Assembly (NCBI GenBank): GCA_951799405.1
Contig: OX637342.1
Span: 19,143,298 to 19,207,297, forward strand
From: Agapetus fuscipes
Lineage: Eukaryota; Arthropoda; Insecta; Trichoptera; Glossosomatidae
Direction: 5' to 3'
Length of the DNA: 64,000 nt
Shown: one piece after another, positions 1-11,261 of the stretch
Position numbering within the stretch: the stretch's first letter is position 1
Layout of the letters: every line of letters begins with the position of its first letter
Translations under genes and position numbers: made by a program
Notes under the pieces: model-generated
The model's database searches: none
What the model saw: the letters and a program-made list of their open reading frames with translations, nothing else
What the model was told of the DNA's origin: nothing

Positions 1-872
1 CATCATCTCTTTCAAAAATCAATACTTTCGTCTTACTTGCATTTAACTTCAGATGATTACCTAACAAAGCTTCATTCAATCTAGAGAGCATTGTTTGCAA
101 TTCTACTGCTGAATCAGATACAAGAACTGCATCATATGCATACAGTAGAACACTCACTTTGCTCTCTCCTATCATCAATCCACAATCATTAAGTCTAGCA
201 TCTCTGACACACTTGTCCATGACTATGTTAAATAGCCATGGACTCATCACACATCCTTGCCTCACACCCTTATAAACTTCAAACCACTCGCTATACTCAC
301 CATCAATACGAACACATGCCTTACTATTTTCATAGTTGGCATGCACCGCACCTAGGAGAGCCCCATTCACTCCGTATGCTTTCAAAACATCCCATAACAT
401 ACCTCTGTCTACTGAGTCAAAAGCTTTTTCCAGATCTACAAAGGCCGTGAACAGCTTCCGCCTCACCGACAATTGTTTTTCAACAAGTTGTCGTAGAGTA
501 AAAATCTGATCAACACAGCCTCTACCGGCCATAAAGCCGGACTGTATATCGGAAATCCTTTCACTAGTAGTCAGAATCACATTTTTTATAATCACCTTAC
601 AGAAGACTTTTCCTGGTATACTGAGTAGACTGATTGGTCTGAAGTTCTGACAGTCTTTTTTGTCCCCTTTACCTTTGTAAATGGGAACAATGACTGCCTT
701 CCTCCAATCTATCGGTACTACTCCTGCATTCACACAAAGCTTACATAATTCGTACATCCAATCTATCACGCATTCACCTCCTGCTTTCAACATTTCACCA
801 TTTATTCCATCAAACCCAGCAGACTTTCCATTCTTCAAACATTCAATAGATACTTTTATTTCTGTAATTGCG
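1..872 (-). pseudogene. LINE reverse transcriptase fragment, runs off window start
   Basis: The minus strand reads as non-LTR reverse transcriptase without a stop from about 872 down to base 1. Recognisable blocks in order are NGKSAGFDGI, VPIYKGKGDKKDC, FRPISLLS, QSGFMAGRG, AFVDLEKAFDSVDR, VRQGCVMSPWLFN and the catalytic box. The box reads YAYD instead of YADD (about 145-156), so one metal-binding aspartate is lost and this copy should be inactive. The 3' part of the element lies outside the window. The same LINE family, in the opposite orientation and with an intact YADD, is at 5494-6437. I cannot assign the clade with certainty. Confidence 0.85.
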
Positions 873-1205
873 AATTAAACAATAATGAAAATATTTAATT
901 AATGGATTATTAATTGATTATTTAAATACATGTTTCTGGCCAGGTAAAATAGGTTGGTGAATTGCATACCTATGTATTCATTAATCTATTTTTATATTTA
1001 AGAAAAAACTGACTCGGAAGGTTATGACGGATGTTATAGGATGAAATGAAAGAAATATGTTAGGACAGAAAAAATGGTGGTCGATCTGTAATGCTGGCAG
1101 CTAGGGCTAGGGTTTCTCAAGTTTTCGATTTTTTTTGTAAATTTTAAATTAGAATTTTGTATTTCATTTTAATGTTTATCCATTTGTTTATGTCTAAAAT
1201 GTAAT
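873..1205. other. AT-rich spacer, nothing recognised
   Basis: AT-rich sequence between the LINE fragment and the first DR260 repeat. I see no open frame, inverted repeat or RNA-like structure in it. Confidence 0.4.
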
Positions 1206-1462
1206 TTTTTGTACGTATTCCTAGACTTAAAGGGTTGTATGCGGCTGACCACCCATGCTGTGGAAAATCGTTCACTTTGCCAATGTCACCCCTGCTACAG
1301 GGAAGGTCAGCAGGAGTTGTAGGGTGTATGTCCATTTGAGATTAGGTTTTTAATATTGTAGGTTCACATGCGGCATGCGCAAGTGCGAACTTGTAAGATT
1401 CCCATAAGGGAATGCATTTAATATGAATCTTAAATGTATTGTATCTTTGGAACTTAGAATAT
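1206..1462 (+). repeat. DR260 dispersed repeat
   Basis: First copy of the most abundant repeat of the window (my label DR260, about 250 bp). In this orientation a copy runs from CCTTGACTTATAGGTTGG, through a GACCACCCAT block, a TTCACTTTGCCAATG block, an AAGAGTTGCAGGG block and a CACATGCGGCATG block, to a CTTTGCAACTTAGATT end that often continues as (AGATT)n. This copy is full length but diverged. No protein is encoded. The tandem AGATT end suggests a retroposon-like or microsatellite-associated element; the family name is unknown to me. Confidence 0.75.
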
Positions 1463-2389
1463 AGATTATTATAGCTATGTTGGAGCTAACAGAAAGTTGT
1501 ATACTTAGGTTAGGTACTAGTTAAAGAGCCTTTCTTTTGCTAGCTAGGTCAAATTCCCAGTCTGGGCATGTATCCATTTGGGAATTGTTTTTAATCCTCA
1601 ATGTTACATATCTTTGCAACTTAGATTAGATTAGGAAGGGTTACTTTGGACATGGAGAAATGAACAAGACGTGAACAATGCTGCAACACAATCATCGGAT
1701 TGGGAGCAGAGAAAGTGAAACAAAAGAGTGATGTGATGATTCGAAACAAAGAAAGTTTGACACGGAAAGGAGAGCATTAAGAATATTTGAAGACAGTTCT
1801 CAGAATATGGGTCAGGAGGGAAATAGCATTACTCAAATGAACTATAAATACACATTCCAACAAAACGTTCTCTCGACTTTGGGATGAAGGCGCCGGCCAA
1901 CGTTTTACTTAAAAGATAAAACAAATAAAACAACTTTGTTATGAGATTAAAATAAAAATTGCTTTGTTTTAATTCACATGAGTTAATTTTTGTACACGAC
2001 CAGTTTCAGGAGAAGCAGTACCTCCCATCTTCAGGTGTAAATATAAACTAACACAGAAGAGAACTTTGTTATTTGTCACGGCGAGTATATTTAGTTCCAC
2101 GACCGGTTAAGTGGCGGTTGAGCCATGGATTTGCTGTGTGTGAATAACACCGTTTATCTTTAAGATTCTACTTTACTCATTACATTATCCTACTTTTGCC
2201 TGTATGGGATGCTCGCTCCGGCATCGTAGCAATTCGTGCTTTAGATAATGCTTCATTGGAAATGGGATATACCTACTAGCTTTTAGTCCGAAGGTTAAAA
2301 GGTTGTCATCTCTCAGGAAGTCCGAATAAACCTTGCCGGCACTGCACAACAATCAAATCTTTTTCACCATGAAAAAACTTTTTTACGTC
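1463..2389. other. Unassigned repeat-rich spacer
   Basis: Holds a loose DR260 3' end at about 1590-1640 (CTTTGCAACTTAGATTAGAT). A block near 2005-2045 (CAGTACCTCCCATCTTCAGG) recurs inverted near 18825-18870, so it belongs to another dispersed repeat. No coding sequence is supported. Confidence 0.4.
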
Positions 2390-2515
2390 CGTTTTTTTTA
2401 AGGAATCCTGTGCGGGAGGCTCCCCATTTCTTAAAAGGCTTGGGAGTCTATGTCCTCCTGGAAGGGTGCCGCAGAGGTGTTGCTTGAGTTGTTGCTTCCG
2501 TCGTGAGGCGCTGCA
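2390..2515 (-). repeat. 3' fragment of the composite SINE, poly(A) end
   Basis: Poly(T) followed by AATCCTGTGCGGGAGGCTCC matches the poly(A)-terminal body of the 5S-tRNA SINE described at 49241-53112. The poly(T) on the + strand marks the 3' end of a minus-strand insertion. The copy is 5' truncated and diverged. Confidence 0.6.
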
Positions 2516-2699
2516 AAGAAGTGGTGATTGATGTTGGTTTTGAATACCTAAATTGTTAGTTATATTTTAGGCTCGTGCAATTTACCTGAAATACTTTTTA
2601 ACGCTTGAGAGGTATTAAGGGCCACCGAGATGCCATGGCGACGTCGCTGGTTACGTAGCCATGGCTACCTCTGGCTACCTACGGTCGCCAAATGGAGTA

Positions 2700-2890
2700 G
2701 CCAGTGGTTACAGCCCGTTCCCACTTGTCGGATCCGTATATTAATCGGAGGTTCCAGTGGCAGAACATTATGTATGGAGCTATTCACACTTGTCGGAAAC
2801 CGATTTTGTCCGAAATGTTCTGCCACTGGAACCTCCGATGAATATACGGATCTGACACCCGACAAGTGGGCACGGGCTCTTACTCGGTGC
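2700..2890. repeat. Foldback element
   Basis: A long inverted repeat. The left arm at 2712-2769 (cccacttgtcgg, then cggaggttccagtggcag) is complemented by the right arm at 2814-2878, with about 45 bp between them that itself contains a smaller inverted pair. A short open frame crosses it on each strand only because the arms are complementary. Foldback MITE-like; the outer ends were not resolved. Confidence 0.7.
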
Positions 2891-3699
2891 AAGTGTTTGA
2901 CATGTTCTACTCGTTTGTGTGTATTTTTTACTTTTAAATACAAATAATACTTATCAGTTGTATCGTGGCGTGAAGGTCGCAGCGTTGGAACACCTGTCTC
3001 TATACGCAGCATTATGTAAAACTGGAGCTCTTCACGTTGTCCGGTGTCGTGTCAGTCATTTAGCAGCTAAAATAAAACATACGTTGATGATTTCTTTATA
3101 GCGCCGTTTCGTGATGTAGTCACTCCAAGGGCGCTTGTGCAAACGATGCCAGAAATTTGCTTGTCTTCGGTGCATTCCGGTACCTTCCATGGTCCTCTAG
3201 CTCTCTCACATGATGCGGCAGGTGGTTCCAGGCCAGAGGACCAGCAACTGCAAATGCACGCTCTCCAAACATTGTGTTAACTCTTATTATCGGTTCTTCA
3301 ATCTTTGATTTGGCTCCAGTTTCAGCCGAGCGCAGTGTTAGGTTTTTTCTTGCCGAGGGTGACTGGTTTGATTAGATCAGCGAGATATTTGGATGTTTTT
3401 TCAAATAGAGCTTTGTGGATCATTGTGCACACTTTACACTCGATGCGCTCCGGGATACGGAGCCAGTGAAGCTTCTAGAGAAGAGGAGTCAACATTAAGT
3501 TAACGTTAATTGTAACTGTTCCCAACCGACCGTCATTCCGCTAAGGATGGCGAGATGCTTATCCACTTTCTTCTGTGGGAAAAAAATGCATTCTTCTGTT
3601 TGAAATGGAGGCAGCTCTGCAGAGGCTCTGGCCACCCCTAGCGGGATGGCGACAAAGTTACAGTTACAGTCTGTCCTCGCACATTTTTTGATGATTCAT

Positions 3700-3905
3700 T
3701 TGGAAGTACTTCTGTTCTTGTGTGCATTCACACCTCAAGAGCCTTCTGGAGTTTTTTCATCGTCGCTGTCCGTTCGATAGCTCAGTTGGTAGAGTGCTTG
3801 AATTTCATGACGTGAGCTCGGGTTCGAATCCCACCGAGGGTGCTAGAAATGATTTCCCGTTGCGGTGTTTATTTCAAACCCCAAAATAAAATACAAATTC
3901 TTTGG
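3700..3905 (+). repeat. tRNA-derived SINE (SINE-2), 5' half
   Basis: The tRNA-related head at 3770-3845 has an A box in GATAGCTCAGTTGGTAGAG and a B box in GGGTTCGAATCCC. It is followed by the family body (GATTTCCCGTTGCGGTGTTTA, ending near AAAATAAAATAC). The 70 bp before it are a fragment of the other SINE body (CACACCTCAAGAGCC). The unit lacks a foldable acceptor stem and is dispersed, so it is a SINE and not a tRNA gene. Confidence 0.75.
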
Positions 3906-4449
3906 GCTCCAATTAATGTAATTTTACTATTTACGTGGCGAATATGAGCACTATTCTTCAATCAGTTTTCTGATTGATAATTTATCAGTCTTGTTTACAG
4001 AAACTGAGACTATTACTCTGTCTGTGATATGACAGTCGGAAGTCGACTTTGTATGTTGGTCAAACGAAAATATTATTTCAGAAATTAACCGCCGAGTGTT
4101 ATCTAATATTGTCAACATACCAAGTCAAAGATTCATGTGTTATGTACATTAAGTCTGTTATCATTTTAACTTGTGGGTTATCTGTTATCTGGAAGTCACT
4201 TAACTTACGGATACCGAGTTGTGCACAAAAAAATCTGATACTCTTTCAGTGCCATTCTCTAACGGCAAAGTCATGGCTCATCCGCAGCCTGTAGGGAATT
4301 TTCCGTACAAAAAAGCGATGACCGGTAGAGTGGCTATTAACCAAATGTTTTATGAATGAAACTGTTTGTGTGTAAAATATTGCAAAAATGTTCAACCATC
4401 GCGTAGAAAGATAATTATGTATGTAACGCAACTTAAAAAACGCAAAGAA

Positions 4450-4545
4450 GCTACACATTTAGTGTAACTTCTTGCTGCGTTATCCCCGAAGGGTTTCGCT
4501 TGTGTGGCGAGTGGAACCCATTTATTGTTACAGGTAAGGAGGCTC
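4450..4545 (-). repeat. SINE-2 3' tail fragment
   Basis: Matches the 3' half of SINE-2 in reverse: a TTAGTGTAACTTCTTGCTGC block, then ATCCCCGAAGGG and GGCGAGTGGAACC. The tRNA-like head is absent. Confidence 0.65.
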
Positions 4546-4683
4546 ACTAAAGGCAAATGAAATAAATAGTTTCACACATTACTTTTTGCGTAGTTTCAAA
4601 AGGGAAGCCGATGGGAATCGTGTTATTCGGACCCTTCGCCACTTTTACCTTGCTACCATATAATTATTACCACATAATTTTTT

Positions 4684-4927
4684 GTGCTCCTTGACTGATG
4701 AGTTGGTATGAAGCTGACTCCCCGTGCTGTAGAAATTGCTTCACATTTGCCAATGCCACCCCGGTTTCAGGGAAAGGCGGCAAGAGTTGCAAGGTTCATG
4801 TGAAGTTTTTTAATTTTTTATTTGTATGCACACATGCAGAATGTGTAGGCGCGAACCTACATCACTACATGTGCCTGTCTGTGGGCATGCATTTAATATG
4901 TGCCTTATCTTAGCAGCTTAGATTACA
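4684..4927 (+). repeat. DR260 dispersed repeat
   Basis: Full-length diverged copy starting at CCTTGACTGATGAGTTGG and ending at GCAGCTTAGATTA. It is followed directly by the opposite-strand fragment at 4930-5013. Confidence 0.7.
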
Positions 4928-4929
4928 CA

Positions 4930-5013
4930 TTCCTGAAACAGGCTACATTGGCAAAGTGAACCATTTTTTACATAATAGGTGGTCAGCCTCATCCCAACCT
5001 GTAAATCAAGGAA
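4930..5013 (-). repeat. DR260 5'-end fragment
   Basis: Contains the CATTGGCAAAGTGAACCATT block and ends with GTAAATCAAGGAACC, the reversed DR260 start. With the preceding copy it forms a tail-to-tail inverted pair. Confidence 0.65.
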
Positions 5014-5493
5014 CCAATAAGACTGGTGAATCGAACCATGAGTTAAGTATCGTCTGGTTATCTATGACGGCTTGTGTGGTAGTGCTGTTGCACTGGTATC
5101 AGCTCCATCTGCTTATCTGATAATCCATCCAGAAACATAACCTCCACAGTAATTGCTCAGATAAACAATCAGATAAATTTTCAAGATTACTTTTCATACG
5201 TAAATCAAAAATTAAGTGCCAATCGGCATAGGTACCCGCTATTTAAAAAAATGTTTCTTTCATTCCCGCTTTTTTTATAAATTATTTTAAAAAGTTCAAC
5301 GGTTTGTGAAGATTAATTTTAAAAATAATGATGTACTTAGAAAATAAAAGTAGTTTTATCCACGAGGTGATTTATTTCTCGAGCTCTGTCGATGTTTCCA
5401 CACCATTATCAAGAAAGCAACTTCTAGAAATAAGTCAACTCGTGAAGAAAAACTGTCTTTAATTTTACAAATTATTATTTTAATAATATAATC

Positions 5494-6437
5494 ATGGACA
5501 GTTGCATAAAAGAAGCTGGAATATCAGAGAGCGGAGTGAAAGTGGGTGAAACAAGAGTTGGAGTACTTCTTTATGCTGATGATGCTATAGTTTTAGCTGA
5601 CTCGGCGGAGGAACTCCAAGCGATGTTAACCAAACTGAATGATGCATTTTGTAAAAATAGCTTGAAAGTGAATGCGAATAAGACAAAAATATTAGTTTTT
5701 GACAGGAATGAAGTATGTGAGGAACTTACAGTTAATTTGAATGGAAAAAAAGTTGAAGTAGTGAATGAGTTTGACTATTTAGGAAGCAAGTTTGAGGCGA
5801 ATGGTAAGATGACGAAGGAATTAGAGAAGCGTGCCAGCAAAGGAAGATGCGTGATAGGAGCGTTTGGTAGAATGGCGAAGAATAAAAGGATAGGTACCAA
5901 AGAAAATGAAAATGGCGGTACACAATTGTATATTGTTGCCGACCCTGATGTATGGAAGCGAGTCATGGACGGTGAATGAAAGAGAAGTAAATAAGGTATG
6001 CACCGTAGAAATGGCTCATTTAAGAAGTATGACAGGAAAAACACTGAAAGATAGAGTGAGAAACGAATGGGTTCTGAATGAATGCGGAGTAAAAGAAAGC
6101 GTGAAAGTGAAAGTTCAAAGAAGTGTGATGCGATGGTTTGGACATATTGAAAGGATGAATGAAGACCGACTGACAAAAAGAGTGTATAAAGGGAATGTAA
6201 TAGGTAAGCGTGGAAGGGGAAGACCTAGAAAAGAATGGATTGATCAGATAAGTGAGATTGCGAATGAATGGAATTTACAGAGTGGAAACAAGAGAAGAGC
6301 ATGCATGAAAAGAGTGATGAAATTAGATGAGATGAAGGAAGCATGCAGGGACAGAGTCAAGTGGAGGCACTTATGTGGAGGTACTGGCCACCCCTAGAGG
6401 AATGGCGGCAGGATACAAGACAAGACAAGACAAGACA
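5494..6437 (+). pseudogene. 5'-truncated LINE: RT C-terminus and 3' end
   Basis: The first frame, 5494-5979, carries the RT palm box LLYADDAIVLADS and the KVNANKTKILVF and VNEFDYLGS blocks. The reading then shifts to the frame of 5906-6397, with YGSESWTVN, VEMAHLRSMTGKTLKDR, MRWFGHIERM, GRGRPRKEWIDQI and the terminal WRHLCGGTGHP. The shift lies near 5895-5915, so no single protein is made. The element ends in (ACAAG)n. Its start is a 5' truncation inside RT. It is the same family as 1-872 and as the fragment inside the LTR element at 51678-51852. Confidence 0.88.
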
Positions 6438-6699
6438 AAAATTATTTTAAAATTAATTTTGTTATTTTCTTTCATAACCGCAATTTTGTATAAATTAAGT
6501 TTTCTTTTTTAATTTTTAAATGCATTCGTTCATTGTTTTACTGTTAGTTTCATTTATGCTTATATTTTCTCAGTATGGAGTCCGAACATTGAAATCGGAG
6601 GGGGGGGAATGTAACATCACTTGGCCAGGTTGCTAGGCACTCGTGATTGGTTGAATGTTTGCTAAAGTTTCTTAAATTACCTTACATGCACCTCGCAAA
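6438..6699. other. AT-rich spacer with a MITE-like motif
   Basis: At about 6608-6640 the motif CATCACTTGGCCAGGTTGCTAGG recurs in variant form near 14265, 19045, 20845 and 27670 in both orientations. It is therefore probably the end of another small dispersed element. Nothing else is recognised. Confidence 0.35.
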
Positions 6700-7021
6700 C
6701 GCAACTAAGCTACACATATAGTGTAACTTCTTGCCGCGTTATCCCCGAGGGGGTCGCATGTGGCGAGTTGAACCTATTTATTTTTACAAATAAGGGGGCC
6801 GGCCTTACGCCAACCACTTCAGTTGAAGTGGGAGTTTCCCAGCTCCCGAGAGGGCTGGTACTCATTTCTTGTGAAGGCTGAGTAAACCTTGCCAGTATTT
6901 TATTTTGGGGTTTGAAATAAACACCGAAATGGGAAAGCATTTCTGACACCCTCGGTGGGATTCGAACCCGAGCTCACGGGGCGGAATGCAAGCACTCTAC
7001 CAACTGAGCTATCGACCGGAC
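6700..7021 (-). repeat. SINE-2, nearly full length
   Basis: Best full copy of this tRNA-derived SINE. Read on the minus strand it starts at TCCGGTCGATAGCTCAGTTG (A box, around 7010), has GGGTTCGAATCCCACCGAGG (B box, around 6965), a body with AAATAAACACC in reverse, and a conserved tail ending in TATGTGTAGCTTAGTTGCG near 6700. Other copies are at 3770, 7990, 16721, 17850, 47425, 53808, 62337 and 63950. Confidence 0.8.
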
Positions 7022-7494
7022 TACTTACTTATTTTTAGTAAGAGGCTGTTCAGATGAGGGTAGTGAATAAGTTTTAGGTTTTTTTTTGTCATATTAGTGT
7101 AATAATCAATGACGGTATACGTTTGTACACCTCCGCACCCTCTACTGCCCTCGTCTTTTTGATGTTTTTTTGCATTTTATATTTGAGTCCCCCTGCGAAG
7201 AATCCGTTTATATTTTATTTATTTTTCAATAGATGGACACTAATAACTATAGTGTATTTGTTGTTAAAACACAGATCATAGTTTGCGGTGAAGTTTCCGC
7301 TCTAGAGAGATATAAATATATTTATTGCAAAATATTTAAAGTTCTTACATAACATAGCACAGGGCTATAGTACCAAGATGTCTAACCAACAATAAATCAA
7401 AATAAGTATGGAAGAGCCTCGATTATCCGAGCTCACTTCATCCGAGGGCGCGATAAGCTGCGTTTGCGGACTTGTAAAATAATGGAATTAAAAG

Positions 7495-7860
7495 TTATTT
7501 ATTTATTTATTTCAATGACACATTGTGCCATTTACATACATACAGGCTTAAAAAAAAACCTTGAAAACAAGGAAGAGAAAATAACAAAAGTAAATAAACA
7601 AGCAAAAAAAAGGAAATACAAATATACATGAGAGCTACAATTAAAAGCAATCTGGGATAAAAAAAGTAAAAAACAAAATGATAAATTACGTAAGTATAAA
7701 TCCCATAAAAATAGTGAGAAGAAAAGAAAAACAAAAGAAAAAACAGTCTGCGTGTTTAAGTAATGAAGTAATGAAGAATGAAGGAGAGGAGAGAAGATAA
7801 AATAATGAGCTTGAAACAAAGGAATCATTCAACCAGTTCAGTTCTAAGAGATCACTTATA
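7495..7860 (-). repeat. LINE 3' end, 5' truncated
   Basis: Starts with a (TTTA)n run, then GACACATTGTGCC and CATACATACAGG. This resembles the terminal part of the LINE at 31706-35040 (tetranucleotide run, then GACGGCACTATGTGCC). The sequence is AT-rich. Short open frames on the minus strand are hydrophobic low-complexity and not convincing proteins. Confidence 0.55.
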
Positions 7861-7989
7861 TCTGCATTTGATTTGATTTAGCTTATTTGTAGCAGCAAAA
7901 GAAAGTGACGCCAGTGCACATTTTCCTCATGAAGAAATTGATGCAAAAAAATGCATTTCTGGATTAAGTCAAACGATTATTTCGTATTA

Positions 7990-8215
7990 TTCTCGGGAGC
8001 TGGGAAACCCCCACTTCGACTGAAGTGGTTGGCGTAAGGCTGGCCCCTTAGCTGTAAAATTAAATAGGTTCCACTCGCCACATGCGCAATCCTTAGGGTA
8101 TATATAACGCGGCAAGAAGATGCACTGGTTTTGAAATAGGTTGAACTCGCCACATGCGACCCCTTCGGGGATAACGCGGCAAGAAGTTACACTATATGTG
8201 TAGCTTAGTTGCAAG
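7990..8215 (+). repeat. SINE-2 3' half, with internal partial duplication
   Basis: Contains GAGCTGGGAAACCCCCACTT, GAAGTGGTTGGCGTAAGG and the tail. The block beginning at CGCCACATGCG appears twice (about 8076 and 8148), each followed by the CAAGAAG...TGCACTGGTTTTG segment, so the tail is partly duplicated. Confidence 0.65.
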
Positions 8216-8547
8216 AAGATGCACTGGTTTTGATTCAAATTCTTAGTTAGCTTGTCATCCTGTAGGTACCTACAGTATGTAATGAAGTCCGTATTATTCG
8301 ATGCATGCTTGGTCCTCAATAGCTCGGATAATCAAGGTTCTACTGTAAGCAGAGAACATTTATTTTCTCATAAATATTATGCATTTAAGTGTTAGCTTGG
8401 GGCTTAGGAATGTACATAAAACTACAATACTTACCAGCCTATAATAATTACTCGTATAATATAACTGAGCTACTCATTACGTGAACAATGCTAAATTGGG
8501 AGAATTCTTTCAGTGCCAATTTAAAACAGCGTGATTTACGCAGGTTA

Positions 8548-8725
8548 AGCTCCGTGGTCTAGTTGTTAACTATTTAGACTCATAAAAGGAAGGAAATGGG
8601 TTCCATTCCCGTTAAATAAAAAATAATATTATTTAATTTTCAAAAATGCTCCTCGTCAGGTTGGATCCAGCCTTACAGCAACTGGCTCTTGCAGAGGGCT
8701 CTTGAACTGTTCATTCACACAAAAA
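8548..8725 (+). repeat. tRNA-headed SINE fragment
   Basis: A tRNA-like head (A box in GTGGTCTAGTTGTTAA, B box in GGGTTCCATTCCC) is followed by the body block CCAGCCTTACAGCAACTGG, which is shared with the composite 5S-tRNA SINE. No poly(A) tail follows. Confidence 0.55.
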
Positions 8726-8743
8726 AGTAAAAATAAATCGTAA

Positions 8744-10558
8744 TCCTTTATTATATTGCCCTTCGTCGTCGTCTTTCGTCGTCGAGTTTCGATTTTCAAA
8801 ATCAATGCCATCACAGCAGATGAAACACATTCATAATATAAAACAAATTAATTTTTGTATATATGCTGCAATGCTGCGAGCTTTCGCGTTTGTGTTTAAA
8901 AATGTATGAAAACTTCTTTCAAAAAATTTGTTTGTTCATATTGAAAATGTATGGAACTATATTGACATCTAGCGGCAAAACGTGAAAGTTTTTTTTATAT
9001 TTTCTTTTATTTCATGCAAATTAAAAAAAAAAAAAACAAAATAAAAATGGATTTAAATCTGTAATCTAAGTTGCAAAGATATATAACATTTGAGATTCAT
9101 ATTACATGCATTCTTACAAGCAGACATGTATAAGTTCTAATCTAATCTAATCTAATCTTAGCTGCAAAGATATATATCATTTAAGATTTATATTAAATGC
9201 ATTCCCACAAGCAGATATGTATAAGTTCCCGCTTACATATGCTGCATGTGTACTTACAACATAACAGCCCATTCCAAATGAACATAAGCCCTGCAACTCT
9301 TGCCAACCTTCCCTGAAACAAAGGTGAAATTTGCAAAGTAAACCATTTTTTAAAGTATGGGTGGTCAGCCTCATACCAACCTATAAGTCAAGAAAATTAT
9401 TTTGTGTATTTCTTTACATAATCTAAGTTGCAAAGATACATACCATTTAAGATTCATATTAAATGCATTCCCACAAGCAGACAGGTACAAGTTCACGCTT
9501 ACAAATGCCCAATGTGGACTTGCAAAATAAAAAAACTAATCTCAAATGAACATAAGCCCTGCAACTCTTGCCGACTTTTCCTCAAACAGAGATAAAATTT
9601 GCATGGTGAACCATTGCTTACAGTATGGGTGGTCAGCCACATACTAACCTTTTAGTCAAGGAAATTATTTTGTTTAGTTCTATAATCTAAGTTGCAAAGA
9701 TACATACCATTTGAGATTCATATTAAATGCATTCCCACATGCAGACAGGTATAAGTTCGCGCTTACAAATGCCCCATGTGGACTTACAAAATAAAAAACT
9801 AATCTCAAATGAACATAAGCCCTGCAACTCTTACCGACTTTTCCTCAAACAGAGATAAAATTTTCATGGTAAACCATTCTTACAGTATGGGTGGTCAGCC
9901 ACATACTAACCTATAAGTCAAGGAAATTATTTTGTTTAGTTCTATAATCTAAGTTGCAAAGATACATACCATTTGAGATTCATATTAAATGCATTCCCAC
10001 AAGCAGACAGGTATAAGTTCGCGCTTACAAATGCCCCATGTGGACTTACAAAATAAAAAACTAATCTCAAATGAACATAAGCCCTGCAACTCTTACCGAC
10101 TTTTCCTCAAACAGAGATAAAATTTTCATGGTAAACCATTCTTACAGTATGGGTGGTCAGCCACATACTAACCTATAAGTCAAGGAAATTATTTTGTTAA
10201 GTTCTATAATCTAAGTTGCAAAGATACATACCAATCGAGATTCATATTAAATGCATTCCCACAAGCAGACATTTATAAGTTCGCGCTTACACATAATGCA
10301 TGTTGACTTACAACATAAAAACCCAATCTCAAATGAACATAAGCCCTGCAACTCTTGCCAATCTTCCCTGAAACACAGCTGAAATCTGCAAAGTGAACCA
10401 TTTTTTAAACTATGGGTGGTCGATTTTCTTTTACAAAGGCTGCATGTTTTTATTTTACATGTTTTCCGAATTTTAACGCGAGGAAACTATGCGCAATATA
10501 CACATTCACCAAATGTTAAGGGGTTGGGCTGCGTAGCAGCCAGGGGCAACGCCCCTAG
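8744..10558 (+). mobile_element. Helitron A, non-autonomous
   Basis: Begins A|TCCTTTATTATATTGCCC and ends with the GC-rich hairpin AGGGGCAACGCCCCT running into CTAG|T. These are the Helitron signatures: 5' TC, a 3' hairpin before CTRR, and insertion between A and T. The same element with different flanks is at 57813-59891, which confirms both borders. There is no Rep/helicase coding, so it moves only in trans. The 5' 310 bp and 3' 140 bp are unique to the family, and the middle is a tandem DR260 array. An upstream hairpin-rich stretch GGGCTGCGTAGCAGCC lies just before the terminal hairpin. Confidence 0.85.
9052..10425 (-). repeat. Tandem DR260 array inside Helitron A
   Basis: Units begin at about 9052 (cut short, ending in (TCTAA)n), 9157, 9416, 9681, 9944 and 10206, with a period of about 262 bp. 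Each starts with TCTAAGTTGCAAAGATA and ends with TAAGTCAAGGAAATT or similar. The inner units are near-identical, so they were amplified recently. Confidence 0.85.
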
Positions 10559-10756
10559 TTTTTATTGTATTGTTATGCATGTATAACTCTATGTATATGT
10601 GTGTCTACGTAGAAGTATTTGGAAATATCTACTCGTGTATAATCGAAACCAATCGAAACGTCTGCCCGAGATCATTCTCGTATAGGCTAGTACGTGCTAG
10701 ACTAGTCGCTCTATAAGTACGGACTTCAGTGCTTTTGAAGGATCAATAGCCGACAA

Positions 10757-10885
10757 CAATTGCAGGGTGTATGTTCATTGGAGATTTGGGTTTTTTTATA
10801 TTGTAAGTCCACATGCGGCATGTTTAAGCGCGAACTCTAACGTGTCTGCTTGTGAAAATGCATATCTAAATCTAAATCTAAATCT
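10757..10885 (+). repeat. DR260 3' half
   Basis: Starts inside the family at TTGCAGGGTGTATGTTCATT and ends in (TCTAAA)n. It lies head to head with the next minus-strand copy, sharing the pentamer/hexamer tail. Confidence 0.7.
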
Positions 10886-11124
10886 AAGCTGCAAAGATAT
10901 GTATCATTTGAGATTCATATCAAATGCATTCCCACAAGCAGACATGCATAATTTCGCGCTTACACATGCCGCATGTGGACCTACAATATAAAAAACCCAA
11001 TCTCAAATGAACATAAGCCCTGCAACTCTTGCCGACCTTCCCTGAAGCAGGGGTGACATTGGCAAAGTGAACCATTTTTTACAGTATGGGTGGTCAGCCG
11101 CATACCAACCTATCAGTCAAGGAA
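10886..11124 (-). repeat. DR260 full-length copy
   Basis: Starts at GCTGCAAAGATATG and ends at CAGTCAAGGAATA. Together with 10757-10885 it forms an inverted pair joined at the (TCTAAA)n run. Confidence 0.75.
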
Positions 11125-11261
11125 TACAAGCAATTAATACATTGAAATATATAAAACAAATAAACTCTAAACAATTAAACAGTAAAAAATTCAAAAACTA
11201 CAAAATATATTTAAAATGTGAACCATAATGTGAACTCATAATGTGAATCCCCAATGTTGCA

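Noticed and set aside
2630..3012. Opposed open frames of 105 and 115 codons
   Set aside because: Both are products of the foldback arms at 2712-2878, which read similarly on the two strands.
3770..3845. tRNA gene
   Set aside because: A and B boxes are present, but the same unit with the same body occurs at many places and the acceptor stem does not pair, so it is a SINE head. The same holds for 8548, 14952 and 63540.
9052..10425. CRISPR array
   Set aside because: The period is about 262 bp with the whole unit repeated and no spacers; the DNA is eukaryotic.
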